64,000 nt of DNA from Paraburkholderia sp. LEh10 (lineage in GTDB: Bacteria > Pseudomonadota > Gammaproteobacteria > Burkholderiales > Burkholderiaceae). The position numbers were made by a program, and so were the translations under genes. The stretch spans positions 1 through 64,000 of the forward strand of contig NZ_JAGIPX010000045.1 in the NCBI RefSeq assembly GCF_017814945.1, given 5' to 3'. A model generated the notes under the pieces. That model made no database searches and was not told the DNA's origin. It worked only from the letters and a program-made list of their open reading frames with translations. Below are positions 25,597 to 35,298 of the stretch, one piece after another; within the stretch, counting starts at the first letter, position 1; every line of letters begins with the position of its first letter.

Positions 25597-26985
25597 ATGA
25601 CAATGCCTTCGGGAACGGATTCGGACGCCCTGCACGCAATCGGCGGAGGCGTCTCACTGCGCGACGGCTGCGCGGCCGCCGTCAGGGACAGGAATAGCGA
25701 TGCGATATGGCGCAGGATCACGCTGCGGCTCATGCCGCTGCTGTTTATTTCCTTCGTATTCAACTATATCGACCGCATCAACATCGGCTACGCGCAACTT
25801 CAAATGAAGCCGCAACTCGGCTTCACGGATGCGGTGTATGGCATCGGGGCCAGCATGTTCTATGTCGGCTATCTCCTGTTCGAGATACCTAGCAATCTCG
25901 CGATGCAGAAGATCGGCGCCCGCAAGACGCTCCTGCGAATCATGTTTCTTTGGGGGCTGGCATCCGCATCGACCATGTTCATCAGGACACCATTTGAATT
26001 CTATGCAGTTCGCTTTCTCCTTGGTGTCTTCGAGGCGGGGTTCTTTCCGGGCGTCGTGCTTTACCTGACTTTCTGGTACCCGCCTGAACGACGCGCCCGA
26101 ATCGTCGCCATTCTCATGTCGGCTGGCGTCGCGGCCGGTATCGTCGCCGGGCCGTTATCGGGGTCGATCATCCAGAATCTCGATGGGCTTTGCGGCCTGA
26201 AGGGATGGCAATGGATGTATGTACTGCAGGGTTTGCCTTGCTGCCTGCTAGGGTTCCTCGCCTACTTCTACTTGAGTGACCGGCCTGAACAGGCAAGGTG
26301 GCTTGGTAAAGACGAGCGCGAACTGATTGCGTCGCAGGTCGGACAAGCACACCCACAAGTTCACGCGTCCGCATTGAGAGGGCTACACGCAGCCTGGCGA
26401 CTTCCCTCGCTCTTTGTCCTCGCCTACCTCTATTTCGCACTCTGCTGCGGTGTCTACATGATGAGCTTCTGGCTGCCCGCGATGATTCAAGGATGGCGAG
26501 TTTTGAGTGTTCAGGCGATCGGCTTTTATTCCGTCATTCCCTATTCGATCGGGATGCTGGTCATGTTCTGGTTGGCACGCCGGTCAGATGCGCGGGACGG
26601 ACACCGTAAGAACTTTGCCGTTTGTCTTTGCGTGGCTGCGTTCGGACTTGCCGCAACGACCTGCACGTCGGACAACTTCTGGATCTCGATGGCGCTCGTT
26701 TCGGCTGGGATGGCGGGACTCATATCGGCGTTGCCGCTTTTCTGGGCGCTAGCGACGAACATGCTGCCGAAAGAAGCAGCGCCAGTCGGCATTGCCACCA
26801 TCACAACCGTATCGGGGCTCGCGGGCGCGTTATGCCCGTCCGCAATCGGTCTGGTCAAAACGCTGACGGGAAGCACTGCTATTGGCGTGTATCTCGTCGC
26901 CGCCCTGCTTGTCTCGGCTGGCATTGTCACATGGCAGCAGCGCTTGCTCTCGGCTCGCGCGTCGCGACGCTCCGTTCAGCAGTGA
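25597..26985 (+). CDS. MFS transporter, anion:cation symporter type
   Basis: 462 residues from the ATG at 25597 (GCGGAGAC upstream). Twelve membrane segments can be read. The first carries the family signature FISFVFNYIDRINIGYAQLQ, the A-motif-like MQKIGARKTLLRIMF follows helix 2, and ARFLLGVFEAGFFPGVVLYL-like sequence marks helix 4. This is the D-galactonate/phthalate/tartrate permease (ACS) branch, which imports organic anions. It heads the porin and the 29-37 kb enzymes in one direction, so it is probably the uptake system for their carboxylate substrate. Confidence 0.88.
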   Translation: MTMPSGTDSDALHAIGGGVSLRDGCAAAVRDRNSDAIWRRITLRLMPLLFISFVFNYIDRINIGYAQLQMKPQLGFTDAVYGIGASMFYVGYLLFEIPSNLAMQKIGARKTLLRIMFLWGLASASTMFIRTPFEFYAVRFLLGVFEAGFFPGVVLYLTFWYPPERRARIVAILMSAGVAAGIVAGPLSGSIIQNLDGLCGLKGWQWMYVLQGLPCCLLGFLAYFYLSDRPEQARWLGKDERELIASQVGQAHPQVHASALRGLHAAWRLPSLFVLAYLYFALCCGVYMMSFWLPAMIQGWRVLSVQAIGFYSVIPYSIGMLVMFWLARRSDARDGHRKNFAVCLCVAAFGLAATTCTSDNFWISMALVSAGMAGLISALPLFWALATNMLPKEAAPVGIATITTVSGLAGALCPSAIGLVKTLTGSTAIGVYLVAALLVSAGIVTWQQRLLSARASRRSVQQ

Positions 26986-27069
26986 ACGGTGAACTAACCA
27001 GTTCCTGGTTTGGGAAGAAAAGAAACTCACCGCGCTAATGAGGCGTGGCAACAATCACAAGGGAGACAC

Positions 27070-28206
27070 ATGGAATTGACGGCAAAGGCACTATGCGGCG
27101 CGACGTTGCTGCTCACGGTCGGAAGTGCGGCCGCGCAGTCGAGTGTCACGATGTACGGTGTGCTCGATACATTCGTGCAATACCTGAACAATGGCGGGAC
27201 TGCTTCCTATTCGGAAAGAAGCGGCGGCTCGACAGGTTCGCTGCTCGGACTAAGGGGGAAAGAAGATCTCGGCGGAGGGCTTCAGGCAAAGTTCGACATT
27301 GAAACAGGCTACAACCTCAACAACGGCTCCCTGTTCGCCGACACGACAACGTTGTTCTATCGTCAGGCCTGGGTCGGACTGTTCGACGAGAAATATGGCT
27401 CGCTGACGTTCGGACGGCAGTATCAGCCCACTTTCACGGTCGCCTATAACGCCGATCCGTTTGCACTGAACGAGGTCCTGTCACCGCTTTCGGCATCCGT
27501 GCTGGCCGTCGACCGGAACACACTCGCGACCCAGGCCATCACCGGGCGCACCAGCAATGCCATGCTGTATCAGTCGCCGAACATGGATGGCGTACGGCTC
27601 TACGCGATGTACGCGTTCAGTGCGACGGTAACGCAACCCGTGCCGGCCACGACGGGGAATGTTCTCGACGTGGCGGTCACCTACACGGGATTCGGCCTGT
27701 ACGCGGGTTTTGCCTATCAGTTCCAGCACCCCGGAACGGAGACGATCACTGTGGGTCCATTCACTTCGATGAACCTCGTCGCAAGCGAACACTACACGGG
27801 CGCCCTCGCCTACCGGTTCGGCATCGCGAACATCCAGCTCGTCTATACATACGCGCGGCCGAAAGATCCGCAGGCGGGCTCAGCAGCGGCACTCGTCGGG
27901 GCGGCACATCCCTTGAGTGTTGCCGGAGTCGGTGCGACGATCCAGGCAACGTCAGCGGACGTTATCGAAATCGAGTGCTTCGAACGCAACGTGCGCGGGG
28001 CTCACGACAACACGCCCGGCATCGAACTCGGTTACGACCACTTGCTGTCAAAACGTACCAGCCTGTACCTGCGAGCTGGCTATATAAAGAACAACGGAAG
28101 CGCCGCGACGAGCTGGCCCGGAATACGGGTCGTCACATCCACGGGCGCGACTAATTTTGGTGCGTCCCAGACGCTGGTCGCCGCGGGTGTCACACATCGC
28201 TTCTGA
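27070..28206 (+). CDS. Outer-membrane porin (OmpC-like, beta-proteobacterial)
   Basis: 378 residues. Signal peptide MELTAKALCGATLLLTVGSA ends AAAQ, and the mature protein starts SSVTMYGVLDTFVQYLNNGG, the standard opening of Burkholderiaceae trimeric porins. The shared loop features RLGLRG-like GSLLGLRGKEDLGGGLQAKF and FYRQAWVGLFDEKYGSLTFG are present and the last strand ends in Phe (VAAGVTHRF), as needed for BAM assembly. It follows the MFS gene by 84 bases and likely admits the same substrate through the outer membrane. Confidence 0.9.
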   Translation: MELTAKALCGATLLLTVGSAAAQSSVTMYGVLDTFVQYLNNGGTASYSERSGGSTGSLLGLRGKEDLGGGLQAKFDIETGYNLNNGSLFADTTTLFYRQAWVGLFDEKYGSLTFGRQYQPTFTVAYNADPFALNEVLSPLSASVLAVDRNTLATQAITGRTSNAMLYQSPNMDGVRLYAMYAFSATVTQPVPATTGNVLDVAVTYTGFGLYAGFAYQFQHPGTETITVGPFTSMNLVASEHYTGALAYRFGIANIQLVYTYARPKDPQAGSAAALVGAAHPLSVAGVGATIQATSADVIEIECFERNVRGAHDNTPGIELGYDHLLSKRTSLYLRAGYIKNNGSAATSWPGIRVVTSTGATNFGASQTLVAAGVTHRF

Positions 28207-28317
28207 TGCGCCGCTCGCGCGTTGGAAAAGGCATCGCATCGCTGCTGAAATGCGCGGCGTCGTGAGCGTTCGCCTCACACGCTCGCGACGCTCTGACGCA
28301 GTCGGAGTTGTATCGAA

Positions 28318-29004
28318 CTAATCGTCGAATGATCTGAGTATGTCCATCGAGATAATTTCGACATGCCCGTAGCGCAGCGCAATCGCACCCTGAGCAGCCA
28401 TCTCCTTGAGTTCGAGCGCGAGCGTTTGACGTGAGATGCCAAGCATCGTCGCCAGTGTGTCGTGCGAAACCCGGATGTCCGATCGATTTTCCGGCGCCAG
28501 CGTAGCGTCGCCACGAGCGAGGCGCATGAGACGACGCGCAATCCTCGTGCGCGTGGAATGCAATGTCGCGTCCTCGATCATCTGATAGAGAAGGCCCGTA
28601 TGCTGACAGACCAACGTGGCGATTGCCTTCGCAAACACGGCGCGGTCCATGGACGCGTTGAACGCCTCAAGCGGAAACTTTAGGACTTGCGCGGGTTCGA
28701 GCGCCAGGACGTCGTGAGCATAGGGCCACCCCGTAACAGCAGACATTTGCGCGAACCAGTTGCCCGGTTCAAGGATGGCCAGAATAGCTTCCTTTCCGTC
28801 GCTTCGGACGTTCGACGCTTTCAGACGCCCTTCGACGATGCCGTAAAAGCCATCCGGCGCGTCGCCGCGCCGAAACAGCCGCTCGCCCATGTCGACGCGG
28901 ACCAGCGTGCTATTGACGACCAGATTCTGTTGTTCCGCCAGCGGCAGCGAAGCAAACCACGCATTGCCGGACAACTTCTCAACGAGGGAGGTGCTGAATT
29001 CCAT
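28318..29004 (-). CDS. Crp/Fnr-family transcriptional regulator
   Basis: 228 residues. An N-terminal cyclic-nucleotide-type sensor domain (ERLFRRGDAPDGFYGIVEGR, about 38-58, and WFAQMSAVTGWPYAHDVLAL) is joined by a long helix to a winged helix (RIARRLMRLARGDATLAPEN, then IRVSHDTLATMLGISRQTLA). There is no Fnr-type cysteine cluster, and the usual cAMP-binding RTA motif is not visible, so the effector is unknown. It diverges from the HD-protein operon with a 133-base gap holding a 16-bp palindrome, so it is the best candidate regulator of the 25.6-36.9 kb catabolic genes. Confidence 0.88.
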   Translation of the reverse strand: MEFSTSLVEKLSGNAWFASLPLAEQQNLVVNSTLVRVDMGERLFRRGDAPDGFYGIVEGRLKASNVRSDGKEAILAILEPGNWFAQMSAVTGWPYAHDVLALEPAQVLKFPLEAFNASMDRAVFAKAIATLVCQHTGLLYQMIEDATLHSTRTRIARRLMRLARGDATLAPENRSDIRVSHDTLATMLGISRQTLALELKEMAAQGAIALRYGHVEIISMDILRSFDD

Positions 29005-29093
29005 GGTGGGGCCGCATCGAAAATTGCTTGGAAAAGCCTGGGAATGCCTGAGATCTTACAGACTGGCGGGCATGCGCGATCGTAGCATGTGAT

Positions 29094-29109
29094 CAAACCG
29101 CCTGGTTTG
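29094..29109. promoter_or_regulatory. Palindrome in the crp-type/HD-gene divergent gap
   Basis: CAAACC-GCCT-GGTTTG, six-base perfect arms with a 4-base centre, 29 bases upstream of the HD gene start. It is a possible operator for the divergent Crp/Fnr regulator, though it does not match the classic Crp or Fnr consensus. Confidence 0.45.
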
Positions 29110-29137
29110 GCGGTGCAATGAGAATGGAGACAGCACA

Positions 29138-29713
29138 GTGAATGCGAGAGCCACGTTCCACGACATGAAGGAGAGTTCCCGTGAGGACTGGGAACGGATA
29201 AGCGCGGAATTTCCAGCCTTTGCGCGCGCGTTGCCAGATCGCGTGATCGCGCATCTGAAGCTGCTGGAGGGCGACTACGGCGGCTTTCCCGTCGACCGTT
29301 ACACACATAGCCTGCAGACCGCCACGCGCGCGTTGCGCGACGGACGCGACGAAGAGTACGTCGTGGTCGCACTGCTTCACGACATCGGAGATACGCTCGG
29401 TGCGTTCAACCATCCCGACATCGCAGCGGCCATCCTGAAGCCGTTCGTGAGCGAGGCCAATCTGTGGATGGTCCAGAACCACGGGATCTTTCAGGGCCAC
29501 TACTTCTTCCACCACCTCGGCATGGACCGGGACATGCGCGAGAAATTCCGGGGGCACCCGCACTACGACCGGACCGCCGAGTTCTGCGAACTGTACGACG
29601 CGCCGGCTTTCGATCCGCGCGCGCAAACGCTCCCCATCAGCGAGTTCGAACCCATGCTCCGGCGGTTGATGGCGCGCCCGCGCACGAGCATCTACACCGA
29701 CTCGGCATCCTGA
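29138..29713 (+). CDS. HD-domain protein of the PhnZ/COG4341 type
   Basis: 191 residues from a GTG start 8 bases after GGAG. It has the metal-site pattern of this family: H57 (PVDRYTHSLQTA), the dyad H81-D82 (VVVALLHDIGD), H92 (FNHPD), H115 (NHGIFQGH), H121 and a late Asp (ELYDAPAFD). PhnZ-like members are mixed-valence di-iron oxygenases that cleave C-P bonds of hydroxyphosphonates; relatives may oxidise other hydroxylated carbons, and some could be hydrolases. No other phosphonate gene is present. It is first in a seven-gene rightward cluster. Confidence 0.75.
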   Translation: MNARATFHDMKESSREDWERISAEFPAFARALPDRVIAHLKLLEGDYGGFPVDRYTHSLQTATRALRDGRDEEYVVVALLHDIGDTLGAFNHPDIAAAILKPFVSEANLWMVQNHGIFQGHYFFHHLGMDRDMREKFRGHPHYDRTAEFCELYDAPAFDPRAQTLPISEFEPMLRRLMARPRTSIYTDSAS

Positions 29714-29743
29714 TCCCGCCTACCCTCACCCATCGATACCTTC

Positions 29744-30499
29744 ATGAATATTCCCTCCATCAAAGACGACGTCAGCGCGGAAGAATGGGCGCTGCGTTGC
29801 GATCTTGCCGCCTGCTACCGGTTGATTTCCCAATACGGCTGGACCGACCTCGTGTTCACGCACATCAGCGCGCGGCTGCCAGGACCGCAACATCATTTTC
29901 TGATCAACCCCTATGGTCTGCTGTTCGACGAGGTCACGGCCTCGTCGCTTGTGCTCGTCGATGGCGAGGGCCACAAAGTGCGTGACTCGCAATTTGACGT
30001 CAATCGCGCGGGCTTCGTCATTCACAGCGCGATTCATGCCGCACGCAGCGACGTGCAATGCGTGATCCACACCCATACGCGCGCCGGCGTTGCCGTGAGT
30101 GCGCAAAAACGCGGGATCCTGCCGATTTCCCAGCAATCGACATTCGTGCTCGGGTCTTTGGGATATCACGCGTATGAAGGGGTTGCGCTGCACGACGAAG
30201 AAAAGCCGCGACTTCAGGCGGATCTTGGTAATTCCACGTTCCTGATGCTTCGGAACCACGGCCTGCTGACGGTCGGCGCTACCGTCCCGGACGCATTTCT
30301 CGCCATGTATGTCTTCGAGCAAACCTGCCAGATACAGCTGGCGGCGCAGACGGGAGAAGAGCTGGAATTCATCGATTCCGCAATCCTTTCAGGCGCTCAG
30401 GAATCCGCGCGGGCCCAGACCAAAGGACTGGGTGGCCAGTTCGTCTGGCCCGCGTTGCTGCGAAAACTGGATCGCATCGACGATAGCTACCGGAGCTAG
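29744..30499 (+). CDS. Class II aldolase/adducin family protein
   Basis: 251 residues. It has the zinc-site pattern of class II (fuculose-phosphate-type) aldolases: a TDLVFTHISARLPG start, HTHTRAGVAVSAQ with two His, and a third His in LRNHGLLTVG. The AraD/FucA fold is followed by a helical tail (FEQTCQIQLAAQTGEELEFI). Family members perform retro-aldol cleavage, epimerisation or decarboxylation of small hydroxy acids; unphosphorylated substrates are common in catabolic clusters. It starts 30 bases after the HD gene and is distantly paralogous to the aldolase at 35295. Confidence 0.85.
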   Translation: MNIPSIKDDVSAEEWALRCDLAACYRLISQYGWTDLVFTHISARLPGPQHHFLINPYGLLFDEVTASSLVLVDGEGHKVRDSQFDVNRAGFVIHSAIHAARSDVQCVIHTHTRAGVAVSAQKRGILPISQQSTFVLGSLGYHAYEGVALHDEEKPRLQADLGNSTFLMLRNHGLLTVGATVPDAFLAMYVFEQTCQIQLAAQTGEELEFIDSAILSGAQESARAQTKGLGGQFVWPALLRKLDRIDDSYRS

Positions 30500-30555
30500 G
30501 GCAATCAGGAACGCGCCAGCAGTGATACGAATAGAGACGCAGAGAGGAAGATGCA

Positions 30556-31419
30556 ATGTCATTTGAAGGAAAAGTCATATGGGTGACGGGCGCTTCGTCG
30601 GGCATTGGAGAAGCGTTGTCTCGCGAATTGCTGGATCGCGGCGCCTACGTCATCTTGTCGGGCAGGCAAACGGACGCGCTTGAGCGCGTCGCGGCAGACG
30701 CGCCGCAACGCGCGCTCGTCCTCCCGTTCGAGGCCACGAACTGGGATGCGCTGCCAGACATCGTCGACAAAGCGTGGAAGTGGCGTGGCGCGATCGACCT
30801 ACTCGTCAACAATGCGGGCATCAGTCAGCGTAGTCTCGCAATCGACACCCAGTTGCCGGTCTACCGCACGCTGATGGAAGTCGATTATCTGGCGCCCGTC
30901 GCGCTCACCCAGCTTGTCCTTCCCCGCATGATCGCGCGAGGCGTCGGGCATATCGCGGCTGTCAGCTCAGTGGCAGGGAAAGTGGGCGTTCCGCTCAGGA
31001 CAGGCTACTGCGGCGCCAAGCATGCCGTGGTCGGATACTTTTCCGCCCTGCGCGCGGAAATCGAAGCCGCATACGGCATTGCGGTCACGGTGATCCTGCC
31101 CGGTTCCGTGAAAACGCCGATTGCCATTAACGCCATAGAGGGCAACGGTGAGCGGCGCGGGCGCTCGGACCCGAACATCGAGCGTGGAATCGATGCGAAC
31201 GTTGCTGCCCGCACCATCCTTGACGGAATCGCAGAGCTAAGAAGGGAAGTGGTTGTGGCAGACGGGATCGAGGCCATCGCATTGCAACTCTTGCGGGACC
31301 ATCCCGAGAAGCTGTACGAGGTGACGGGTCAGGAAGGCGCCCGCCTCGCCAGCATGCGCAACGACGCAGGCTCCGGCACCTCGCTCGACCCGGACCATAG
31401 CGGGCTCATCCAGCCTTGA
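30556..31419 (+). CDS. SDR family oxidoreductase
   Basis: 287 residues after a GAGAGGAAG site. TGASSGIG (residues about 10-17), NNAG (LLVNNAGISQRSL), catalytic Ser in AAVSSVAGKVG and YCGAKHA in place of the canonical YxxxK (Y-C-G-A-K retained). The architecture is a classical SDR of the DHRS7-like branch. It probably oxidises or reduces an alcohol/ketone intermediate of the cluster. It lies 56 bases after the aldolase gene and upstream of the decarboxylase in the same direction. Confidence 0.88.
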   Translation: MSFEGKVIWVTGASSGIGEALSRELLDRGAYVILSGRQTDALERVAADAPQRALVLPFEATNWDALPDIVDKAWKWRGAIDLLVNNAGISQRSLAIDTQLPVYRTLMEVDYLAPVALTQLVLPRMIARGVGHIAAVSSVAGKVGVPLRTGYCGAKHAVVGYFSALRAEIEAAYGIAVTVILPGSVKTPIAINAIEGNGERRGRSDPNIERGIDANVAARTILDGIAELRREVVVADGIEAIALQLLRDHPEKLYEVTGQEGARLASMRNDAGSGTSLDPDHSGLIQP

Positions 31420-31633
31420 TGTCCTGTGATGGCCGCTGCGGCAGTTTCCCGTCGTAGCTCGCCGTCCCCTCTTCCTCGACCATGCGCACGATGCGCGTGG
31501 ACTCGATTACGCAGGCTCAATGACGCAGAAGTCAACGATATTGGCGCGCTGCATCCGGGCCAACAGGCAAGTGGAATTGAACGCGATTCGCGCTCATCCG
31601 CTGCTTGCCCTTTCACTGTGGAGATCTCTAATT

Positions 31634-33385
31634 ATGCGCATGCAGATCGGGACTTTTCTCGCCCGAAGGCTCGTGGAGACAGGTGTACGTCACCTCTTTG
31701 GCGTGCCGGGCGATTTCAACCTGTCGTTCCTCGAACAGATTCAGGAGGCCGATGGCATCGAATTCGTCGGCAACTGCAACGAGCTGAATGCCGCGTACGC
31801 GGCCGACGGCTACGCCCGTACCTCGGGCCTCGCCGCGTTCGTCACGACCTTCGGCGTTGGCGATCTCGGTGCGATCGGCGGTATCGCGGGCGCCTATGCG
31901 GAGAACGTGCCCATCGTGCACATCACCGGCGCGCCGCCGCTACATGCCGTGAATAGCGGTGCACTGGTCCATCACACGCTCGTCGACGGCGATTACGACA
32001 ACATCGGCCGCTGCATGGCCGAGTTCACCGTTGCGCAGGCGCGCATCACGCCCGCCAACGCGGCATTCGAAATCGACCGGGTGCTGCGCTCGTGCTGGCT
32101 CGAACGGCGGCCGGTCCATTTGCAACTGCCTTCGGACGTCACGCATATCGTCATCGACGTTCCGGATTCGCCGCTTGTGCTGGCCGACCCGTCGAGCGAT
32201 CCTGAGCAACTGCGCATCGCGGCGCTGCGCATTGTCGAAGCGCTGGACGCCGCGAGCGCTCCCGTGCTCGTCGTCGATGCAGATGCTGACCGCTTCGGCG
32301 TGACGGACCTCGTGCTGAAGCTCGCGGAAAAATGCGGCATACCCTGTGCGTCGCTCATGCCGGCAAAGGGCGCGCTCGACGAAACGTCCCCGCACTATAT
32401 CGGCATCTACGCCGGCGCGGCGAGCGCGGGACCGGTGCGCGCTTGCGTCGAGAATGCAGATTGTGTCATCGGAGTCGGCCTGCGCTTTACCGACTCGAGC
32501 ACCGGGCTGTTCTCGCAACGCATCAACCGGGAGACGTTCATCGATCTGCGTCGGCATGACCTGAGCATCGGTGCGCTGCAAATGCCGGGCGTCATGCTGC
32601 GGGATGTGCTCGCCAAGGTCGTGGAAAACGCGAAACCGGTCGCCCGCGCTGCGGCAATCGATTCGCCCGTTGCCGCGTACAGCGTCGAACCTGCTCCATC
32701 ACGCGCCGACGAAGCCTTGACGCACGCAACGCTATGGCCGCGCGTGTGCCGTTTCCTGAAACCCGGTGACGTGATCGTCGGCGAGGCCGGCACTGCGCAT
32801 GCAGCGCTGGTTTCGATGAGTCTACCTGCAGCCGCCAGCTACATCGCGGCGCCGACCTGGGGCGCCGTCGGCTACGCGCTGCCGGCGCTATTCGGTTCGC
32901 TCACGGGTGCGTCGTCGCGCCGGCATCTGCTCTTCATGGGCGACGGATCGTTCCAGCTCACCGTGCAGGAGCTGTCTTCTATCCTGCGCCGCGACCAGAA
33001 GCCCGTGATCTTTCTGTTGAACAATGGCGGCTACACGATTGAGCGGCTGATTCTGGGCGCACGATCCGCCTACAACGATGTCGACAATTGGCGTTATGCG
33101 GAGTTGCCACGCGTATTCGACCGGCGCGACAACGCACTATCGCTCGTTGTAAAGACGGTTGATGAACTGGAAGCCGCGCTCACGCAGGCAGAGGCCGCCG
33201 ACCGGCTCGTATTCATCGAACTGAAGCTTCCGACCATGGACGCACCTGCTTTACTGAAGCAGTTCGCCGGTCGACTGGCCGACTTCGACTACGGCGAGCG
33301 CGGTCCGAGAAATCCGTCGCCGACAGTTGCGCACGTCAGCGATGCACATATCGCAGTCAACCACGCCGTGGACGAGCGAGCATGA
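31634..33385 (+). CDS. ThDP-dependent 2-oxoacid decarboxylase (IpdC/PDC type)
   Basis: 583 residues from MRMQIGTFLARRLVETGVRH. The catalytic Glu lies in GNCNELNAAYAADGYARTSG, followed by VTTFGVGDLGAIGGIAGAYA, and the ThDP/Mg motif reads MGDGSFQLTVQELSSILRRD with NNGGYTIE. This is the pyruvate/indolepyruvate/phenylpyruvate decarboxylase branch, converting 2-oxoacids to aldehydes. The bulky-substrate branch is favoured by length and context, but the substrate is unknown. The stop overlaps the start of the acyl-CoA synthetase by 4 bases, so the two are translated together. The 31520 start has no signal or ribosome support. Confidence 0.88.
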   Translation: MRMQIGTFLARRLVETGVRHLFGVPGDFNLSFLEQIQEADGIEFVGNCNELNAAYAADGYARTSGLAAFVTTFGVGDLGAIGGIAGAYAENVPIVHITGAPPLHAVNSGALVHHTLVDGDYDNIGRCMAEFTVAQARITPANAAFEIDRVLRSCWLERRPVHLQLPSDVTHIVIDVPDSPLVLADPSSDPEQLRIAALRIVEALDAASAPVLVVDADADRFGVTDLVLKLAEKCGIPCASLMPAKGALDETSPHYIGIYAGAASAGPVRACVENADCVIGVGLRFTDSSTGLFSQRINRETFIDLRRHDLSIGALQMPGVMLRDVLAKVVENAKPVARAAAIDSPVAAYSVEPAPSRADEALTHATLWPRVCRFLKPGDVIVGEAGTAHAALVSMSLPAAASYIAAPTWGAVGYALPALFGSLTGASSRRHLLFMGDGSFQLTVQELSSILRRDQKPVIFLLNNGGYTIERLILGARSAYNDVDNWRYAELPRVFDRRDNALSLVVKTVDELEAALTQAEAADRLVFIELKLPTMDAPALLKQFAGRLADFDYGERGPRNPSPTVAHVSDAHIAVNHAVDERA

Positions 33386-35298
33386 ACGGCATCGCAAACC
33401 GGAACGACGTACTCACGCTCGAAGCGCAAGGGCTGCCTGCAGACCTCCCGGCCAGCACGTACGAGATGATCTGCCGCGGCGCCGCCATCGATCCGTCGGC
33501 GCCCGCGCTCTCGTTTTTTCTCACCGCCGACGCATATCGCGAGGCCGAGTGCTGGAGCTATGGCGAGCTGGTCCGTGACATCACGCGCACGGCCAATCTG
33601 TTCACGAGATTGGGCACACACGCGGATTCAATTGTGGCTTACGTTCTGCCGAATCTGCCAGAAACGCAATTCGTGATTTGGGGCGGTCAGGCTGCGGGTA
33701 TCGTTTGTGCGATCAATCCGCTGCTCGAAGGCGAGGCGATAGCCGAGTTGATCAACGCATCCGGCGCCGAAGTTCTCGTGACACTCGGGCCCTCCCCAGG
33801 CACAGCGTTGTGGCAGAAGGTGCAAGCCGTCCTGCACAAGATCGGGTCGTTGCGGCATCTCGTGCTCGTAAATCGGGCTGAGCGCGTCGCGTGTTCGCAG
33901 CCATCGCGCGATGACAGTGTGCGCAGCGCTATTCCGGCGCATATCGGAATACACGACTTCGCGAGCGCCATTGCGAGTGAATCGGGAACCACACTCAATC
34001 GCACTCGCCCGCCGAGCGCCGACGACTTGTCATCCTACTTCTGCACGGGCGGCACCACAGGTCTGCCCAAAATCGCCATGCGCCGCCATGGCAACGAAGT
34101 CGCCAATGCGTGGAGCGCGGGCCAGTTCTTCGGTGAAAGCATTGGTCCTGGCAAGACGCTCTTTTGTGGACTGCCGCTTTTCCATGTGAATGCCGTCATG
34201 GCGACGGGGCTATTGCCCTTCTCGAAGGGCGCCCACGTTGTGCTTGGCACGCCAAACGGCTATCGCGGCGATGACGTCGTCGAACGCTTCTGGGAGATCG
34301 TCGCGCACTATCGCATCAATTTTTTCAGCGCGGTCCCAACGCTCTATGCGTCGCTGCTCCAGATCCCCGTAGGCGTGCATGATGTGAGTTCGCTCGAGTA
34401 TGGCCTTTGCGGCGCCGCCGCGCTGCCAGTCGAGGTCTTTCGCGCCTTCGAGAAGCGAACTGGCATTCGGATTCTCGAAGGTTATGGCATGACCGAGGGA
34501 ACGTGCGTGAGCAGCGTCAACCCACCGTTCGGCGAACGCAGGCCCGGGTCGATCGGGCTGAGCCTCCCAGGCCAGGCGATGAAAGCGGTCGTCGTCGACG
34601 AAGCCGGTCACTATGTCCGCGACTGCGAACCCGATGAGGTCGGTGTGATCGTCAGTTCAGGGCCCAACATTTTCGTCGGGTATGCGCGTCCCGAACACGA
34701 CGACGGACTCTGGCTGGAACTCGGGGACGGAAAACGCTGGCTCAACACAGGCGATCTGGGGCGTTGCGATGCCGAAGGCTATTTCTGGCTGACCGGGCGC
34801 AAGAAAGACCTGATCATTCGGGGTGGACACAATATCGATCCGGCGGCAATCGAAGAACCGCTTCATCGTCATCCTGCTGTCCAGCTTGCTGCGGCTGTCG
34901 GTCGTCCGGATGCGCATGCCGGAGAGCTTCCTGTCGTCTATGTTCAACTGAAACCGGGCGCGACCACATCCGAGGCCGATCTCGGCGAGTTCATGTACCG
35001 CGAGATCGGCGAGCGTGCGGCGATGCCAAAACAGATCAGAATCGTGGACGCAATACCGCTCACCGGTGTCGGCAAGATTTTCAAGCCGGAGCTCAAGCGC
35101 CGCGAAACGGCAGACGTCGTTCGTCTGGCGCTCGTCGAGGCAGGAATCGATGGCGCATCAGTCAAGGTAGACATGGACGGACTGCGCGGGATGTCGGTCT
35201 CCGTCGGATTGCCCGAACTCGCATACGAGCAAGCGGCGATTTCCGTACTCGGGGGTTTCCCTTTCGAAGTTGAACTCTCGATTCTGGTACAGCCATGA
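33382..35298 (+). CDS. AMP-dependent acyl-CoA synthetase
   Basis: 638 residues, longer than the usual 500-560 because of an extended N-terminus and loops. The adenylation P-loop is SSYFCTGGTTGLPKIAMRRH. Other core motifs are EGYGMTEGT, the hinge region NTGDLGRCDAEGYFWLTGRK and the IRGGHNIDPAAIEEPL segment. The catalytic Lys lies in LTGVGKIFKPELKR. It activates a carboxylic acid to its CoA thioester; the acid is unknown. It overlaps the decarboxylase gene upstream and the second aldolase downstream by 4 bases each, firm evidence of one operon. Confidence 0.9.
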   Translation: MNGIANRNDVLTLEAQGLPADLPASTYEMICRGAAIDPSAPALSFFLTADAYREAECWSYGELVRDITRTANLFTRLGTHADSIVAYVLPNLPETQFVIWGGQAAGIVCAINPLLEGEAIAELINASGAEVLVTLGPSPGTALWQKVQAVLHKIGSLRHLVLVNRAERVACSQPSRDDSVRSAIPAHIGIHDFASAIASESGTTLNRTRPPSADDLSSYFCTGGTTGLPKIAMRRHGNEVANAWSAGQFFGESIGPGKTLFCGLPLFHVNAVMATGLLPFSKGAHVVLGTPNGYRGDDVVERFWEIVAHYRINFFSAVPTLYASLLQIPVGVHDVSSLEYGLCGAAALPVEVFRAFEKRTGIRILEGYGMTEGTCVSSVNPPFGERRPGSIGLSLPGQAMKAVVVDEAGHYVRDCEPDEVGVIVSSGPNIFVGYARPEHDDGLWLELGDGKRWLNTGDLGRCDAEGYFWLTGRKKDLIIRGGHNIDPAAIEEPLHRHPAVQLAAAVGRPDAHAGELPVVYVQLKPGATTSEADLGEFMYREIGERAAMPKQIRIVDAIPLTGVGKIFKPELKRRETADVVRLALVEAGIDGASVKVDMDGLRGMSVSVGLPELAYEQAAISVLGGFPFEVELSILVQP

